NCBI GenBank assembly: GCA_018901315.1
Contig: JAHIFA010000037.1
Span: forward strand, 1-8,129
Reading direction: 5' to 3'
Origin: Nanobdellota archaeon
GTDB lineage: Archaea > Nanobdellota > Nanobdellia > Woesearchaeales > CG1-02-33-12
DNA: 8,129 bases
Shown: in pieces, positions 1 through 6,012 of the stretch
How positions within the stretch are numbered: position 1 is the first letter of the stretch
How the letters are laid out: each line of letters begins with the position of its first letter
The notes under the pieces: generated by a model
What the model was told of the DNA's origin: nothing
Seen by the model: only the letters and a program-made list of their open reading frames with translations
Database searches by the model: none
Program-made: the position numbers and the translations under genes

Positions 1-650
1 CCATCATAATTAGTGTATTCATCATTTTTATTCCTGCGCCAGACTGGCCTGCTCACTTTCTCATTTTTCCTTATCTGGGTTAATACCTGCCCTGTGTTTT
101 TATTTACAACTCTTATAACAGCCTTTTCCGGCTCTTCATCAAATCCGCTGAACTTCTTTCCACCTTCTGCCCATGGCTCTTCAGATATTGGCCTCTGAAA
201 CTCTCCTGTATGTATAACCACAGAGCCGCCAAGTGCTGTATCTGCTGCAAATTCAATTGCCCTGTTTACTTCATCTAAGGCCATGCGCCTCTGCTCATCA
301 CTAAAATTACCTTGTTGGTCCTGGCCAGCAAGCCCAGGAATCCCAACTGAAGCATGGGTTGTCAGGCTAACATCACTTACCTTGCTTAATTCCCTTAAAG
401 CCTGCCTGTGGTATTTTCCAAACATCCCTGGTGTTTCACCTTGCGCTGAGCCTCGGCCAGCGCCCATAAACTGTATTTCAAGACTGCCTGCTCCTGACCG
501 TATCTTGCTTGCAATCTCTGGTATGTTTCTTGCTCCAATACCCATTGCCATTGCTAACCCTATATCCTTTACACCCAGGATTTTTTCTTCTGGCTCACCA
601 TTCTTTACATCATAATTCCTGTCCATTGGACTGTTATACCCGTAAATCAT
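1..650 (-). CDS. Endonuclease IV/xylose isomerase-like TIM-barrel protein, N-terminal part (cut by window edge)
   Basis: A reading frame on the minus strand starts at an ATG (648-650) and stays open to the window edge, giving 216 complete residues without a stop. The translation alternates hydrophobic strands and helices as in a TIM barrel: LEIQF near residues 58-61, VSLTTH at 94-99 and VVIHTGE at 144-150. The last two resemble the strand ends of the AP endonuclease 2/endonuclease IV fold, where histidines on neighbouring strands bind metal; here these would be His99 and His147, with a long helix (about 117-139) between them. Further metal ligands of that family would lie beyond the edge, so activity cannot be judged. 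A glycine-rich loop (GAGRGSAQGETPG) at 63-75 and an acidic/basic insertion after residue 155 are not typical of plain endonuclease IV. The start lies 2 bases after the upstream stop, within GGTAAAAATG, which suggests translational coupling. The fold is an inference; DNA repair, sugar isomerisation or another role are all open. Confidence 0.72.
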   Translation of the reverse strand, partial: MIYGYNSPMDRNYDVKNGEPEEKILGVKDIGLAMAMGIGARNIPEIASKIRSGAGSLEIQFMGAGRGSAQGETPGMFGKYHRQALRELSKVSDVSLTTHASVGIPGLAGQDQQGNFSDEQRRMALDEVNRAIEFAADTALGGSVVIHTGEFQRPISEEPWAEGGKKFSGFDEEPEKAVIRVVNKNTGQVLTQIRKNEKVSRPVWRRNKNDEYTNYD

Positions 651-657
651 TTTTACC
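648..657 (-). promoter_or_regulatory. Stop-embedded ribosome binding/coupling junction GGTAAAAATG
   Basis: Read on the minus strand, the last sense codon AGG and stop TAA of the coiled-coil gene form AAGGTAA. This offers an AGGT match to the archaeal anti-Shine-Dalgarno end, 4 bases before the ATG of the TIM-barrel gene. The same 10 bases occur at 6533-6542 between two paralogs. This supports the ATG at 650 as the start and suggests termination-reinitiation coupling. Confidence 0.5.
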
Positions 658-1276
658 TTAATTTGTATTTATCCTGTATTGATTTAAATATTTGCCTTGC
701 TATATCCAGCTGGTTAGATATTTGTTCATCAATCCTTCCATAAGTGCCTCTTTCAATATCTTCTTGCCTCTCTCTTGCAACAACATTTGCAGCATACGCC
801 CTTGTCATCTGTTCTCCTGTAATCCCTGTGCCTTCTCTTGCTTGATGATATATATTTTCTAATTCCTGCACAACATTTTCTGTTGGCTCTCTTCTTAGCT
901 CATTAGTCAATACCTGATATTGAGTATGTGCTGCTAATTCTTCTTTTGTTGCCTTTGGTTTTTCTTTCTCAACTGTTTCCTCTAAGGGAATTTCAGCTGT
1001 TTCTTCTTCAACATGCCTAACCCTCAAGTCTTTGTATCTTTTTACTGCAAAAACTTCTTTTTCCTCTGACGAAAAAAGGCTTTCTATATTCACTGCCTTA
1101 ATCTGGGGAATGGGCAGGTCTCTTATTTCTTCTTTAACATTAATTTCCCTGATAGAATCATTGATAATCTTTTCTGCTTCATTAATCTCTTTCTTGTTTT
1201 CTTCCTCAATCTTTTTCAGTCTTTTGATTCTTTCTTCAGGAGATAGTTTTTTTATTTCATTTAATTTTGTTACCAT
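653..1276 (-). CDS. Charged coiled-coil protein of unknown function (207 aa)
   Basis: The function is not recognised. The protein is soluble, very rich in Glu, Lys and Arg, and has no membrane segment. Residues 11-50 form a strongly charged helix with coiled-coil character. A short conserved-looking stretch (LPIPQIKAVNIESLF, 54-68) follows, then an acidic/lysine-rich linker (about 88-112) and a mostly helical C-terminal half (112-207). I chose the ATG at 1274-1276, five bases after the TAA of the 474-aa gene, because TGGTAATC just before it resembles GGTGAT. A longer form would begin at GTG 1331-1333 (226 aa) and overlap the upstream gene by 52 bases. It has a perfect GGAGGT, but only 2 bases from the GTG, and that GGAGGT also encodes Gly-Gly of the upstream protein. 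Its place between the 474-aa and TIM-barrel genes suggests an adaptor or scaffold in one complex. That role is inference. Confidence 0.8.
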   Translation of the reverse strand: MVTKLNEIKKLSPEERIKRLKKIEEENKKEINEAEKIINDSIREINVKEEIRDLPIPQIKAVNIESLFSSEEKEVFAVKRYKDLRVRHVEEETAEIPLEETVEKEKPKATKEELAAHTQYQVLTNELRREPTENVVQELENIYHQAREGTGITGEQMTRAYAANVVARERQEDIERGTYGRIDEQISNQLDIARQIFKSIQDKYKLR

Positions 1277-1281
1277 ACTGA

Positions 1282-2706
1282 TTACCAGGCTATCATGCCA
1301 TGGGCTTTTCTGAAGTTCTTGTAAATAAGCCACATACCTCCAGTTGCTTCACCACCAGCTGCATTCCTCTCATTATTTTCCTCAAATTTGGACAAGCTTG
1401 GTTTATCAGACGCAGAACCTTTTATTCCTGTAAATGCTGTGCCTATTTCTTTAAATCCACTTAATATGGAAGTAAAAGGCTCAAATATTGAATCCTGTTT
1501 TTTTGGTTTTTCTTCTTTTTTGTTAAGCTCTTCTCCAGCTTCTCTCAGATAAATTTCAAACTCTTCGCCAAGGGCTTCCATTGCTGCTGAGATTGAAGGG
1601 TCAATTTCTCCAAGAAGCTCCATATCTTCCTTAGCCCGATATGTCTTGTAATTTTCAATCTCCTTTTCAGACCAGGCATATGATCTAAGCTTCATATCAA
1701 CCCGCCCTATATGGGTTGGCCCCCTTTGATAGCCTTCACTTACAAATTTCATGTCTGGTGTTGTCCTATAATTAAAGTTTGCTAAGATGCACGCTTTATA
1801 TGTAGCATCTTCTGTTTTTCCAGTTACATCATTAAATGGAGACTTCTTTGCAAGAATCTCAATTTCAATCATTGAGCCCTCAAAAGCGCCTATGAGATCA
1901 GGGCTGTCCATCTTTTTTTCAGATGAGCGCAGCATCCTGATATATTTGAGGTATGGCTTTACCCAGCTCATATACATCTTTATTGCGTCATAATGCTGCC
2001 TTAGAAATTTCAGTGTGAATTTTCTTCTTGTTTTCAGCTCTTTGTAAGTGTTCTCTTTCCATTCCAAAAATGCCCTTAATTTTCTTTTCAAAACTTCTTT
2101 TACTTTCCTGTTAAATTCAAGCTTATTAACTACATCATCAACATCCTTGCTTGTTGCTGGGTGCGTGCTAAAAAAAAGGTCTGGCAAAACAGTAAATTCC
2201 AATTCACGAGCCATGCCATAAACAGATGCCGGGCTTTTAGCTCCGCCTTCAACCATATCAATCCATATGCCCTTTAATGTTATTTCAGCACTTTCCCTGC
2301 TTTTGCTGCCTGCATCATAACTGTCTTTATAATACCCTAATCTTTCGTCAAGGATCCTTATTTCCCTCACAAGCTGGAATAATTCCTTTACCATTTTGCC
2401 TATTGTAGCAAGGAACTGCGAGACTTTATCCTGATAGATGCCTGTGCGCTGCATTGCAACGCCAAAGAATGCAGAATGCTGTGATGCTGCAAATACATCC
2501 ATTAATTTTTCAACATCATTATAGCCTAAATCATTCCTTAAGAGACCTACTACCCAGAAATAAAATTCTTCAATAGATTGGTTAGGAGATTCGAGGCTTA
2601 ACCAGTACCTCTTTAATGGTACTGGATATCCTGTTGGGATATCTTTCTGGCGATGAGCATCCTCTGCTTTTTCTTCTTTAAATTTAAATTCCTTTAAATC
2701 TGCCAA
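1282..2706 (-). CDS. Conserved-looking helical protein of unknown function (474 aa), TTG start
   Basis: I do not recognise a named domain. The protein is large and soluble. Residues 45-130 form aromatic-rich helices, and residues 195-262 form a long basic helical stretch dense in Lys/Arg and Tyr/Trp that could bind nucleic acid or a partner. Residues 275-345 look mixed alpha/beta, and 346-395 are acidic helices. A Lys/Glu linker (395-404) precedes an amphipathic segment (about 406-428: IFEPFTSILSGFKEIGTAF), then a low-complexity Ser/Asn/Gly stretch and a hydrophobic-basic tail ending in Trp. There is no signal peptide. The start is TTG at 2704-2706, supported by GAGGTGAT (2710-2717, minus strand) at normal spacing; the ATG at 2709-2711 is out of frame and closes after five codons. 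It is the first gene of a three-gene unit with its own BRE/TATA. The C-terminal tail overlaps the alternative start of the next gene. Confidence 0.88.
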   Translation of the reverse strand: MADLKEFKFKEEKAEDAHRQKDIPTGYPVPLKRYWLSLESPNQSIEEFYFWVVGLLRNDLGYNDVEKLMDVFAASQHSAFFGVAMQRTGIYQDKVSQFLATIGKMVKELFQLVREIRILDERLGYYKDSYDAGSKSRESAEITLKGIWIDMVEGGAKSPASVYGMARELEFTVLPDLFFSTHPATSKDVDDVVNKLEFNRKVKEVLKRKLRAFLEWKENTYKELKTRRKFTLKFLRQHYDAIKMYMSWVKPYLKYIRMLRSSEKKMDSPDLIGAFEGSMIEIEILAKKSPFNDVTGKTEDATYKACILANFNYRTTPDMKFVSEGYQRGPTHIGRVDMKLRSYAWSEKEIENYKTYRAKEDMELLGEIDPSISAAMEALGEEFEIYLREAGEELNKKEEKPKKQDSIFEPFTSILSGFKEIGTAFTGIKGSASDKPSLSKFEENNERNAAGGEATGGMWLIYKNFRKAHGMIAW

Positions 2707-2709
2707 ATC

Positions 2710-2717
2710 ATCACCTC
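2710..2717 (-). promoter_or_regulatory. Strong Shine-Dalgarno (GAGGTGAT) deciding a TTG start
   Basis: The minus strand reads AGAGGTGATGATTTGGCA. GAGGTGAT matches eight bases of the archaeal consensus GGAGGTGAT and ends three bases before TTG (2704-2706). This decides the non-ATG start of the 474-aa gene. Confidence 0.75.
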
Positions 2718-2740
2718 TAAGTCTTAAATACTTTCTTTTG

Positions 2741-2756
2741 TTTATAATCCTTTCGG
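2741..2756 (-). promoter_or_regulatory. BRE/TATA promoter of the 474-aa operon
   Basis: On the minus strand CCGAAAGG is followed by ATTATAAA directly after the stop of the GTPase gene. The TATA centre is about 38 bases before the TTG start, so transcription would begin near 2718 with a leader of about 12 bases that just includes the Shine-Dalgarno. The 18 bases TCCGAAAGGATTATAAAC match 15 of 18 bases of the promoter of paralog 1 (5362-5379). Confidence 0.6.
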
Positions 2757-2760
2757 ATTA
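2745..2760 (-). other. Perfect 6-bp hairpin with GAAA loop at the end of the GTPase gene
   Basis: TAATCC-GAAA-GGATTA is a perfect inverted repeat with a GNRA-type tetraloop. It includes the TAA stop of the GTPase gene and overlaps the predicted BRE of the next operon. No T-run follows on the transcribed strand, so it is not a classical terminator. It could mark a 3' end, aid processing, or be chance. Confidence 0.4.
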
Positions 2761-3963
2761 TTTGCCGCTTATAATTTCAATAACATCTCTATTTTCTAGA
2801 GGGTGTTCTTTCCCGATGGTTATTCTTTTTTTCACATCAATTGCTTTTATAAAATTATTTCCAAAGTCTGTGTGAAGCCTGTAAGCAAAATCAAGCGCAG
2901 TTGTCTTTTGAGGCATTAAAAAGCAGTCATGCAAGATATTGCCATCTGAGTCAGAAAGTTTTACTCCCACTGGAAATACTGCTATGTATTTTAATAAATC
3001 AAAAACAGCCGAGTTTATAATTTGCTGGACACCAGTATTCTCAAAAACATCAAGAATGTTTTTCTTTATGAAATTAAGGGCATTTTTCTGCTTTTCATTA
3101 AGCTTTTCCTGCTCTAAAATCTTAAAATCCTTATCGCCCGGAGTATATTCAACAAGGCCATTTTTTGATGCCTCTTTTAGCGCAAGTTCTGATTCTGCAC
3201 TGCAGCCAATAATTAAGTAATTAGGGAATTCTTTTTTCATCTTTTCAAGGTTTTCTTTTGCAACAGGCACATCAATCTTATTTGCAGCAATAATCATTTT
3301 CTTTGTTTTCTTTCTCAGTTCTATTGCTATTTTTTTTAAATCTTCTTCACCCCAGGATGATATATTGTTTCTGTCTAAATCAAGTTTGCTTAAAACATCT
3401 TCAATTATTTCTTCATTCACTTTAAGTCCGCTGAGATGCTTTGCAATATCTTTTACAATTTTTTCCTTATGGTCTTTCTCCTGCTGGACTGCTCTTGCAA
3501 ACCTGTCCCACCCTTTTTTTATCAGCCTCAAATACCACATATCCAGCTCAATTTCAAGAAACCTTATATCATTGCATGGGTCATATGAGCCAGGTGTTAC
3601 AGGCTCTCCAAGCTCATTTGTTCCGCCAGATGCATCAACCACGTGAATTAAAACATCTGCCTGCCTTAAATCATCAAGAAACTGGTTTCCCATTCCTTTT
3701 CCTTCATAAGCTCCTGGAACTAAACCAGCAACATCAATTAAATCAACAGGAACAAACCTGTTGTGTTTTATGCAATACCCTTCTCTTGGATTGCACTGCA
3801 CATTAAAGAATTTATCAGCACATTCAAGCCTTACATAACCCATGCCATGATTTGGCTTGATAGTAGCAAAGGGATAATTTTCTATTTGAACATTTGCCAA
3901 AGTAAGGGCCTTAAAAAATGTGCTCTTTCCAACATTTGCCTTTCCAACAACACCGACTAGCAT
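2758..3963 (-). CDS. YchF-related translation-associated GTPase (Obg family, TGS domain)
   Basis: A P-loop GTPase of the Obg/HflX-like class, in the archaeal group related to YchF and Ygr210. These proteins are thought to act on ribosomes or translation, but their exact role is unsettled. In order: G1 GKANVGKS (7-14), G3 DVAGLVPGA (77-85), G4 NKID (228-231), G5 SAE (255-257), a helical insertion (about 130-220), and a C-terminal TGS domain (about 325-401). The Asp of NKID predicts guanine specificity, unlike bacterial YchF and OLA1, which have a changed G4 and prefer ATP. I start the gene at ATG 3961-3963 (401 aa, the usual size), because MLVGVVGKANVGKS begins directly with beta-1. The frame extends upstream to 4032, but that stretch would cover the gene's own TATA box. 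It is divergent from hisS, another translation gene, and lies 51 bases before the 474-aa operon in the same direction, so read-through is possible. Confidence 0.95.
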   Translation of the reverse strand: MLVGVVGKANVGKSTFFKALTLANVQIENYPFATIKPNHGMGYVRLECADKFFNVQCNPREGYCIKHNRFVPVDLIDVAGLVPGAYEGKGMGNQFLDDLRQADVLIHVVDASGGTNELGEPVTPGSYDPCNDIRFLEIELDMWYLRLIKKGWDRFARAVQQEKDHKEKIVKDIAKHLSGLKVNEEIIEDVLSKLDLDRNNISSWGEEDLKKIAIELRKKTKKMIIAANKIDVPVAKENLEKMKKEFPNYLIIGCSAESELALKEASKNGLVEYTPGDKDFKILEQEKLNEKQKNALNFIKKNILDVFENTGVQQIINSAVFDLLKYIAVFPVGVKLSDSDGNILHDCFLMPQKTTALDFAYRLHTDFGNNFIKAIDVKKRITIGKEHPLENRDVIEIISGK

Positions 3964-3982
3964 TTTATATTTAAAGGCAGCT

Positions 3983-3996
3983 ATTAATATAAATAA
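3983..3996 (-). promoter_or_regulatory. TATA box of the GTPase gene (leaderless spacing)
   Basis: The minus strand reads TTATTTATATTAAT. Its centre is about 26-27 bases before ATG 3963, the distance expected when transcription starts at or next to the start codon. This favours 3963 over the upstream ATG at 4032. A second AT-rich run next to the ATG is too close to serve as the TATA box. Confidence 0.55.
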
Positions 3997-4010
3997 GTTT
4001 CTACTAAAAT

Positions 4011-4027
4011 CAAAAGATTTATTAATA
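4011..4027 (+). promoter_or_regulatory. BRE/TATA promoter of hisS
   Basis: CAAAAGA (BRE-like) precedes TTTATTAATA. The TATA centre is about 33 bases before ATG 4055, predicting a leader of only a few bases. AGGT at 4047-4050 lies 4 bases before the ATG and may or may not be in the mRNA. The 12 bases CAAAAGATTTAT recur at 7812-7823 before the last gene. Confidence 0.55.
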
Positions 4028-4054
4028 TTCAATAAAGACTAAGAGCAGGTTAAA

Positions 4055-5356
4055 ATGCCAAAAGAATTCAAGATTGCAAAGGGAGTAAAGGACTGGTATG
4101 GCAGGGAAGCCATACTTAGGAATGAGATAAAGGATGCTCTCAAAAGAGTTTTTGAGAGGTACGGCTACAATCCTATTGAAACTCCAATGATTGAAAGAGC
4201 AGAAACAGTGAAATTCAAGGGTGGAGAAGAAATTCAAAAGGAAATATTTACCCTTAAAGACCAGGGCAAGAGAGAGCTAGCATTAAGGTTTGACCAGACA
4301 CTGCCTTTAGCAAGGTTTGTTGCATCAAACAAAGATGTAAAATTCCCTTTTAAGAGGTATGTTATTGGAGAGGTTTTTAGGGACGGCCCAACACAGCCAG
4401 AGCAGGGCAGATACAGGGTATTTACACAATGCGATGTTGATATTTTGGGAGTCAAAGATATGATTGCAGAGGCAGAGCTTCTTGCACTGGCACAGGATTG
4501 CTTTAAAGAAATGGGGCTTGGCAATATTACAGTCAAGATTAATAACCGAAAGCTGCTTGATGGAATTCTTGAATATGCTGGTGTTCCAGATAAGGATAAG
4601 TTTAATACAATAATAATTCTTGATAAGATGGATAAGATTGGAATTGAGGGAGTTAAAAAAGAAATAAAATTATTATTGCCTAAGGAAAAAATTGATAAGC
4701 TAGTCTCTGCGATAACCAAAGCAAAGAATAACAATGAAACTTACAAAAAACTAACAGAAATTATTTCATCAAAAAACGGCATAGAAGGTCTTAATGAAAT
4801 AAAGCAATTGCTGGATTATTCAAAAAACATGGGCTTTAATTTTATTGAGTTTGACCCGAGCCTGGCACGTGGATTGGATTATTATACTGGAACAACAATT
4901 GAAGTATACCTCAAAGATAAATCAGTTGTCAAGTCAGCTGTTCTTGCAGGCGGCAGGTTTGATAATATGATTGGCGCTTTTTCTGGCGGCAAAAAAGAAA
5001 TTCCCGCAGTCGGATTCTCTTTTGGCCTTGAAAGGATTGCTATGATTTTAAATGATATTAAAAAAAATCTTAAATCATCAAATACAGAATTATACCTTAT
5101 TCCAATCAACACAGCAAAAGAGTGTTTAAAGATTGCTAACTCTTTAAGGAGTCAGGGATTAAATGTAGACATGGACTTAAAAGGGAAGAAAATGGGCCAG
5201 GCAATAACCTATGCAGACTCATTGGGCATTCCTTATGCTGGCATCATCGGAGAGGATGAGCTAAAGGAAGATTCAATCACAATAAAAAATCTAAAGACAA
5301 GAGAACAGAAGAAAATCAAGATTAATGAAGCTTATAAATATTTGAAAGCAAAATAA
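4055..5356 (+). CDS. hisS: Histidyl-tRNA synthetase
   Basis: A class II aminoacyl-tRNA synthetase that activates histidine with ATP and charges tRNA-His in the cytoplasm. At 433 aa it is the normal HisRS length and appears complete. Motif 1 lies near residues 40-47 (PIETPMIE). Motif 2 spans about 101-132, with GEVFRDGPTQPEQGRYR and a following FTQCDVDILG that is typical of archaeal-type enzymes. The insertion domain covers roughly 175-255. The HisRS signature ARGLDYYTG (271-279) contains the histidine-binding loop, and motif 3 is VGFSFGLERI (319-328) with Arg327. A Rossmann-like anticodon-binding domain occupies about 345-433. No key residue appears to be missing. It has its own BRE/TATA, is divergent from the YchF-related GTPase gene, and is followed by a run of seven T directly after its stop. 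Confidence 0.98.
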   Translation: MPKEFKIAKGVKDWYGREAILRNEIKDALKRVFERYGYNPIETPMIERAETVKFKGGEEIQKEIFTLKDQGKRELALRFDQTLPLARFVASNKDVKFPFKRYVIGEVFRDGPTQPEQGRYRVFTQCDVDILGVKDMIAEAELLALAQDCFKEMGLGNITVKINNRKLLDGILEYAGVPDKDKFNTIIILDKMDKIGIEGVKKEIKLLLPKEKIDKLVSAITKAKNNNETYKKLTEIISSKNGIEGLNEIKQLLDYSKNMGFNFIEFDPSLARGLDYYTGTTIEVYLKDKSVVKSAVLAGGRFDNMIGAFSGGKKEIPAVGFSFGLERIAMILNDIKKNLKSSNTELYLIPINTAKECLKIANSLRSQGLNVDMDLKGKKMGQAITYADSLGIPYAGIIGEDELKEDSITIKNLKTREQKKIKINEAYKYLKAK

Positions 5357-5363
5357 TTTTTTT
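5357..5363 (+). terminator. Oligo-T terminator after hisS
   Basis: Seven consecutive T follow the hisS TAA immediately. Archaeal RNA polymerase stops at such T-tracts without a hairpin. The last two T also form the beginning of the TTCGAA block of the next promoter, so the terminator and the next BRE abut. Confidence 0.5.
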
Positions 5364-5378
5364 CGAAAGCTTTATAAA
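5362..5378 (+). promoter_or_regulatory. BRE/TATA promoter of paralog 1 (leaderless)
   Basis: TTCGAAAGC is followed by TTTATAAA (5371-5378). The TATA centre lies 26.5 bases before ATG 5401, which predicts a leaderless mRNA. TTCGAA, TATA and a TAGCAA element (5385-5390) stand at exactly the same distances from the ATG as in the promoter at 5974. The start codon at 5401 is supported by this spacing. Confidence 0.7.
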
Positions 5379-5400
5379 CAATTCTAGCAACATTTCTTGT

Positions 5401-5973
5401 ATGGCAATTTTAGCAGCAAGCTTTAGGGTTAAAAACAAAGGAACTTTTGACCTTAAAGGGCTATATGAATACCTTCATTTATGGGTGGTTGAAGAGGGAT
5501 ATGCAAGTTTAAGTGATCCAGAATTCCCTGAGGTCTTTCATAGCCAGCATGAGTTTGGAAAAGGGCTCAAAGAGCATATTATCTGGTGGAGGCTTGAAAG
5601 AGTTCCAGAAAAAAATAACTATTATAAATATGAAATAGACCTTGATTGGCGTACTGTAGCTATTAAAGATGTAGAAATTGTATATCAAGGAAAAAAATTG
5701 AAACTAGCAAATGGAGAACTTGAGATATCTGTTTATGCTAGAATAGTTCCTGACTATAAAGGAACATGGAGCAAACATTGGCTTCTAAAACATTTTAATA
5801 CGCTTTACTGGAAGGTTATTATGAAGTCAAATTTTGAAAAACACAAGCTTGAGCTTTACAGAGAGGCTTACAGGTTGCAGGAAACAATAAAGGAATACTG
5901 GAAACTAATGCCTGGCACTGAGGAGCCAGAGCATGATGTCGGATTTTGGCCCCAGGAAGGAATAGGCGAGTAA
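5401..5973 (+). CDS. Tandem paralog 1: small protein of unknown function (190 aa)
   Basis: This is the first of three neighbouring diverged copies of one protein family. I do not know its function; similar small proteins seem common in DPANN archaea (recollection, not a search). Shared features are G-x-F-D-x(3)-L-Y-x(5)-W-x(4)-G-Y at residues 14-34, a beta-rich centre with HIIWW (59-63) and YYKYEI (74-79), KDVE at 89-92, and D-Y-x(3)-W at 118-123. KDVE and the D-W motif are exactly 29 residues apart, as in the other copies. A helical C-terminal third (about 126-168) follows. Unlike its sisters it has a longer loop after residue 40 and an acidic, Pro/Gly-rich tail (170-190). It is very rich in Trp and Tyr, has no signal peptide or membrane span, and should be cytoplasmic. 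It has its own leaderless promoter and no terminator before paralog 2. Confidence 0.9.
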   Translation: MAILAASFRVKNKGTFDLKGLYEYLHLWVVEEGYASLSDPEFPEVFHSQHEFGKGLKEHIIWWRLERVPEKNNYYKYEIDLDWRTVAIKDVEIVYQGKKLKLANGELEISVYARIVPDYKGTWSKHWLLKHFNTLYWKVIMKSNFEKHKLELYREAYRLQETIKEYWKLMPGTEEPEHDVGFWPQEGIGE

Positions 5974-5990
5974 TTCGAAAGTTTTATATA
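5974..5990 (+). promoter_or_regulatory. BRE/TATA promoter of paralog 2 (leaderless, copy of 5362)
   Basis: TTCGAAAGT precedes TTTATATA (5983-5990), with its centre 26.5 bases before ATG 6013. It begins directly after the stop codon of paralog 1. Over 39 bases up to the ATG, 28 are identical to the paralog 1 promoter with no gap, and both continue ATGGCAA. A shared TAGCAA lies at 5997-6002. Confidence 0.7.
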
Positions 5991-6012
5991 TAAATGTAGC
6001 AATTTTCTGTTT

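Noticed and set aside
13..615. Two plus-strand open frames (13-198 and 283-615) in the left edge region
   Set aside because: They are antisense to the minus-strand TIM-barrel frame, which is continuous over the whole stretch, has a ribosome site and shows a fold-like pattern. The plus-strand peptides are low-complexity Pro/Ser/Leu-rich and lack promoters.
2708..2714. GTGATGA on the minus strand, resembling the C box of an archaeal C/D guide RNA
   Set aside because: It is explained by the Shine-Dalgarno of the 474-aa gene, and I saw no convincing D box and C'/D' pair at the proper distance.
3964..4032. 23-residue N-terminal extension of the GTPase to an ATG at 4032
   Set aside because: The extension would cover the gene's own TATA box, no ribosome site precedes it, and the GTPase fold begins right at the ATG at 3963.
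4234..4734. Long minus-strand open frame inside hisS (166 aa)
   Set aside because: It is antisense to hisS, whose motifs are all intact; the translated peptide is Ser/Leu/Ile-rich in the manner of antisense frames.
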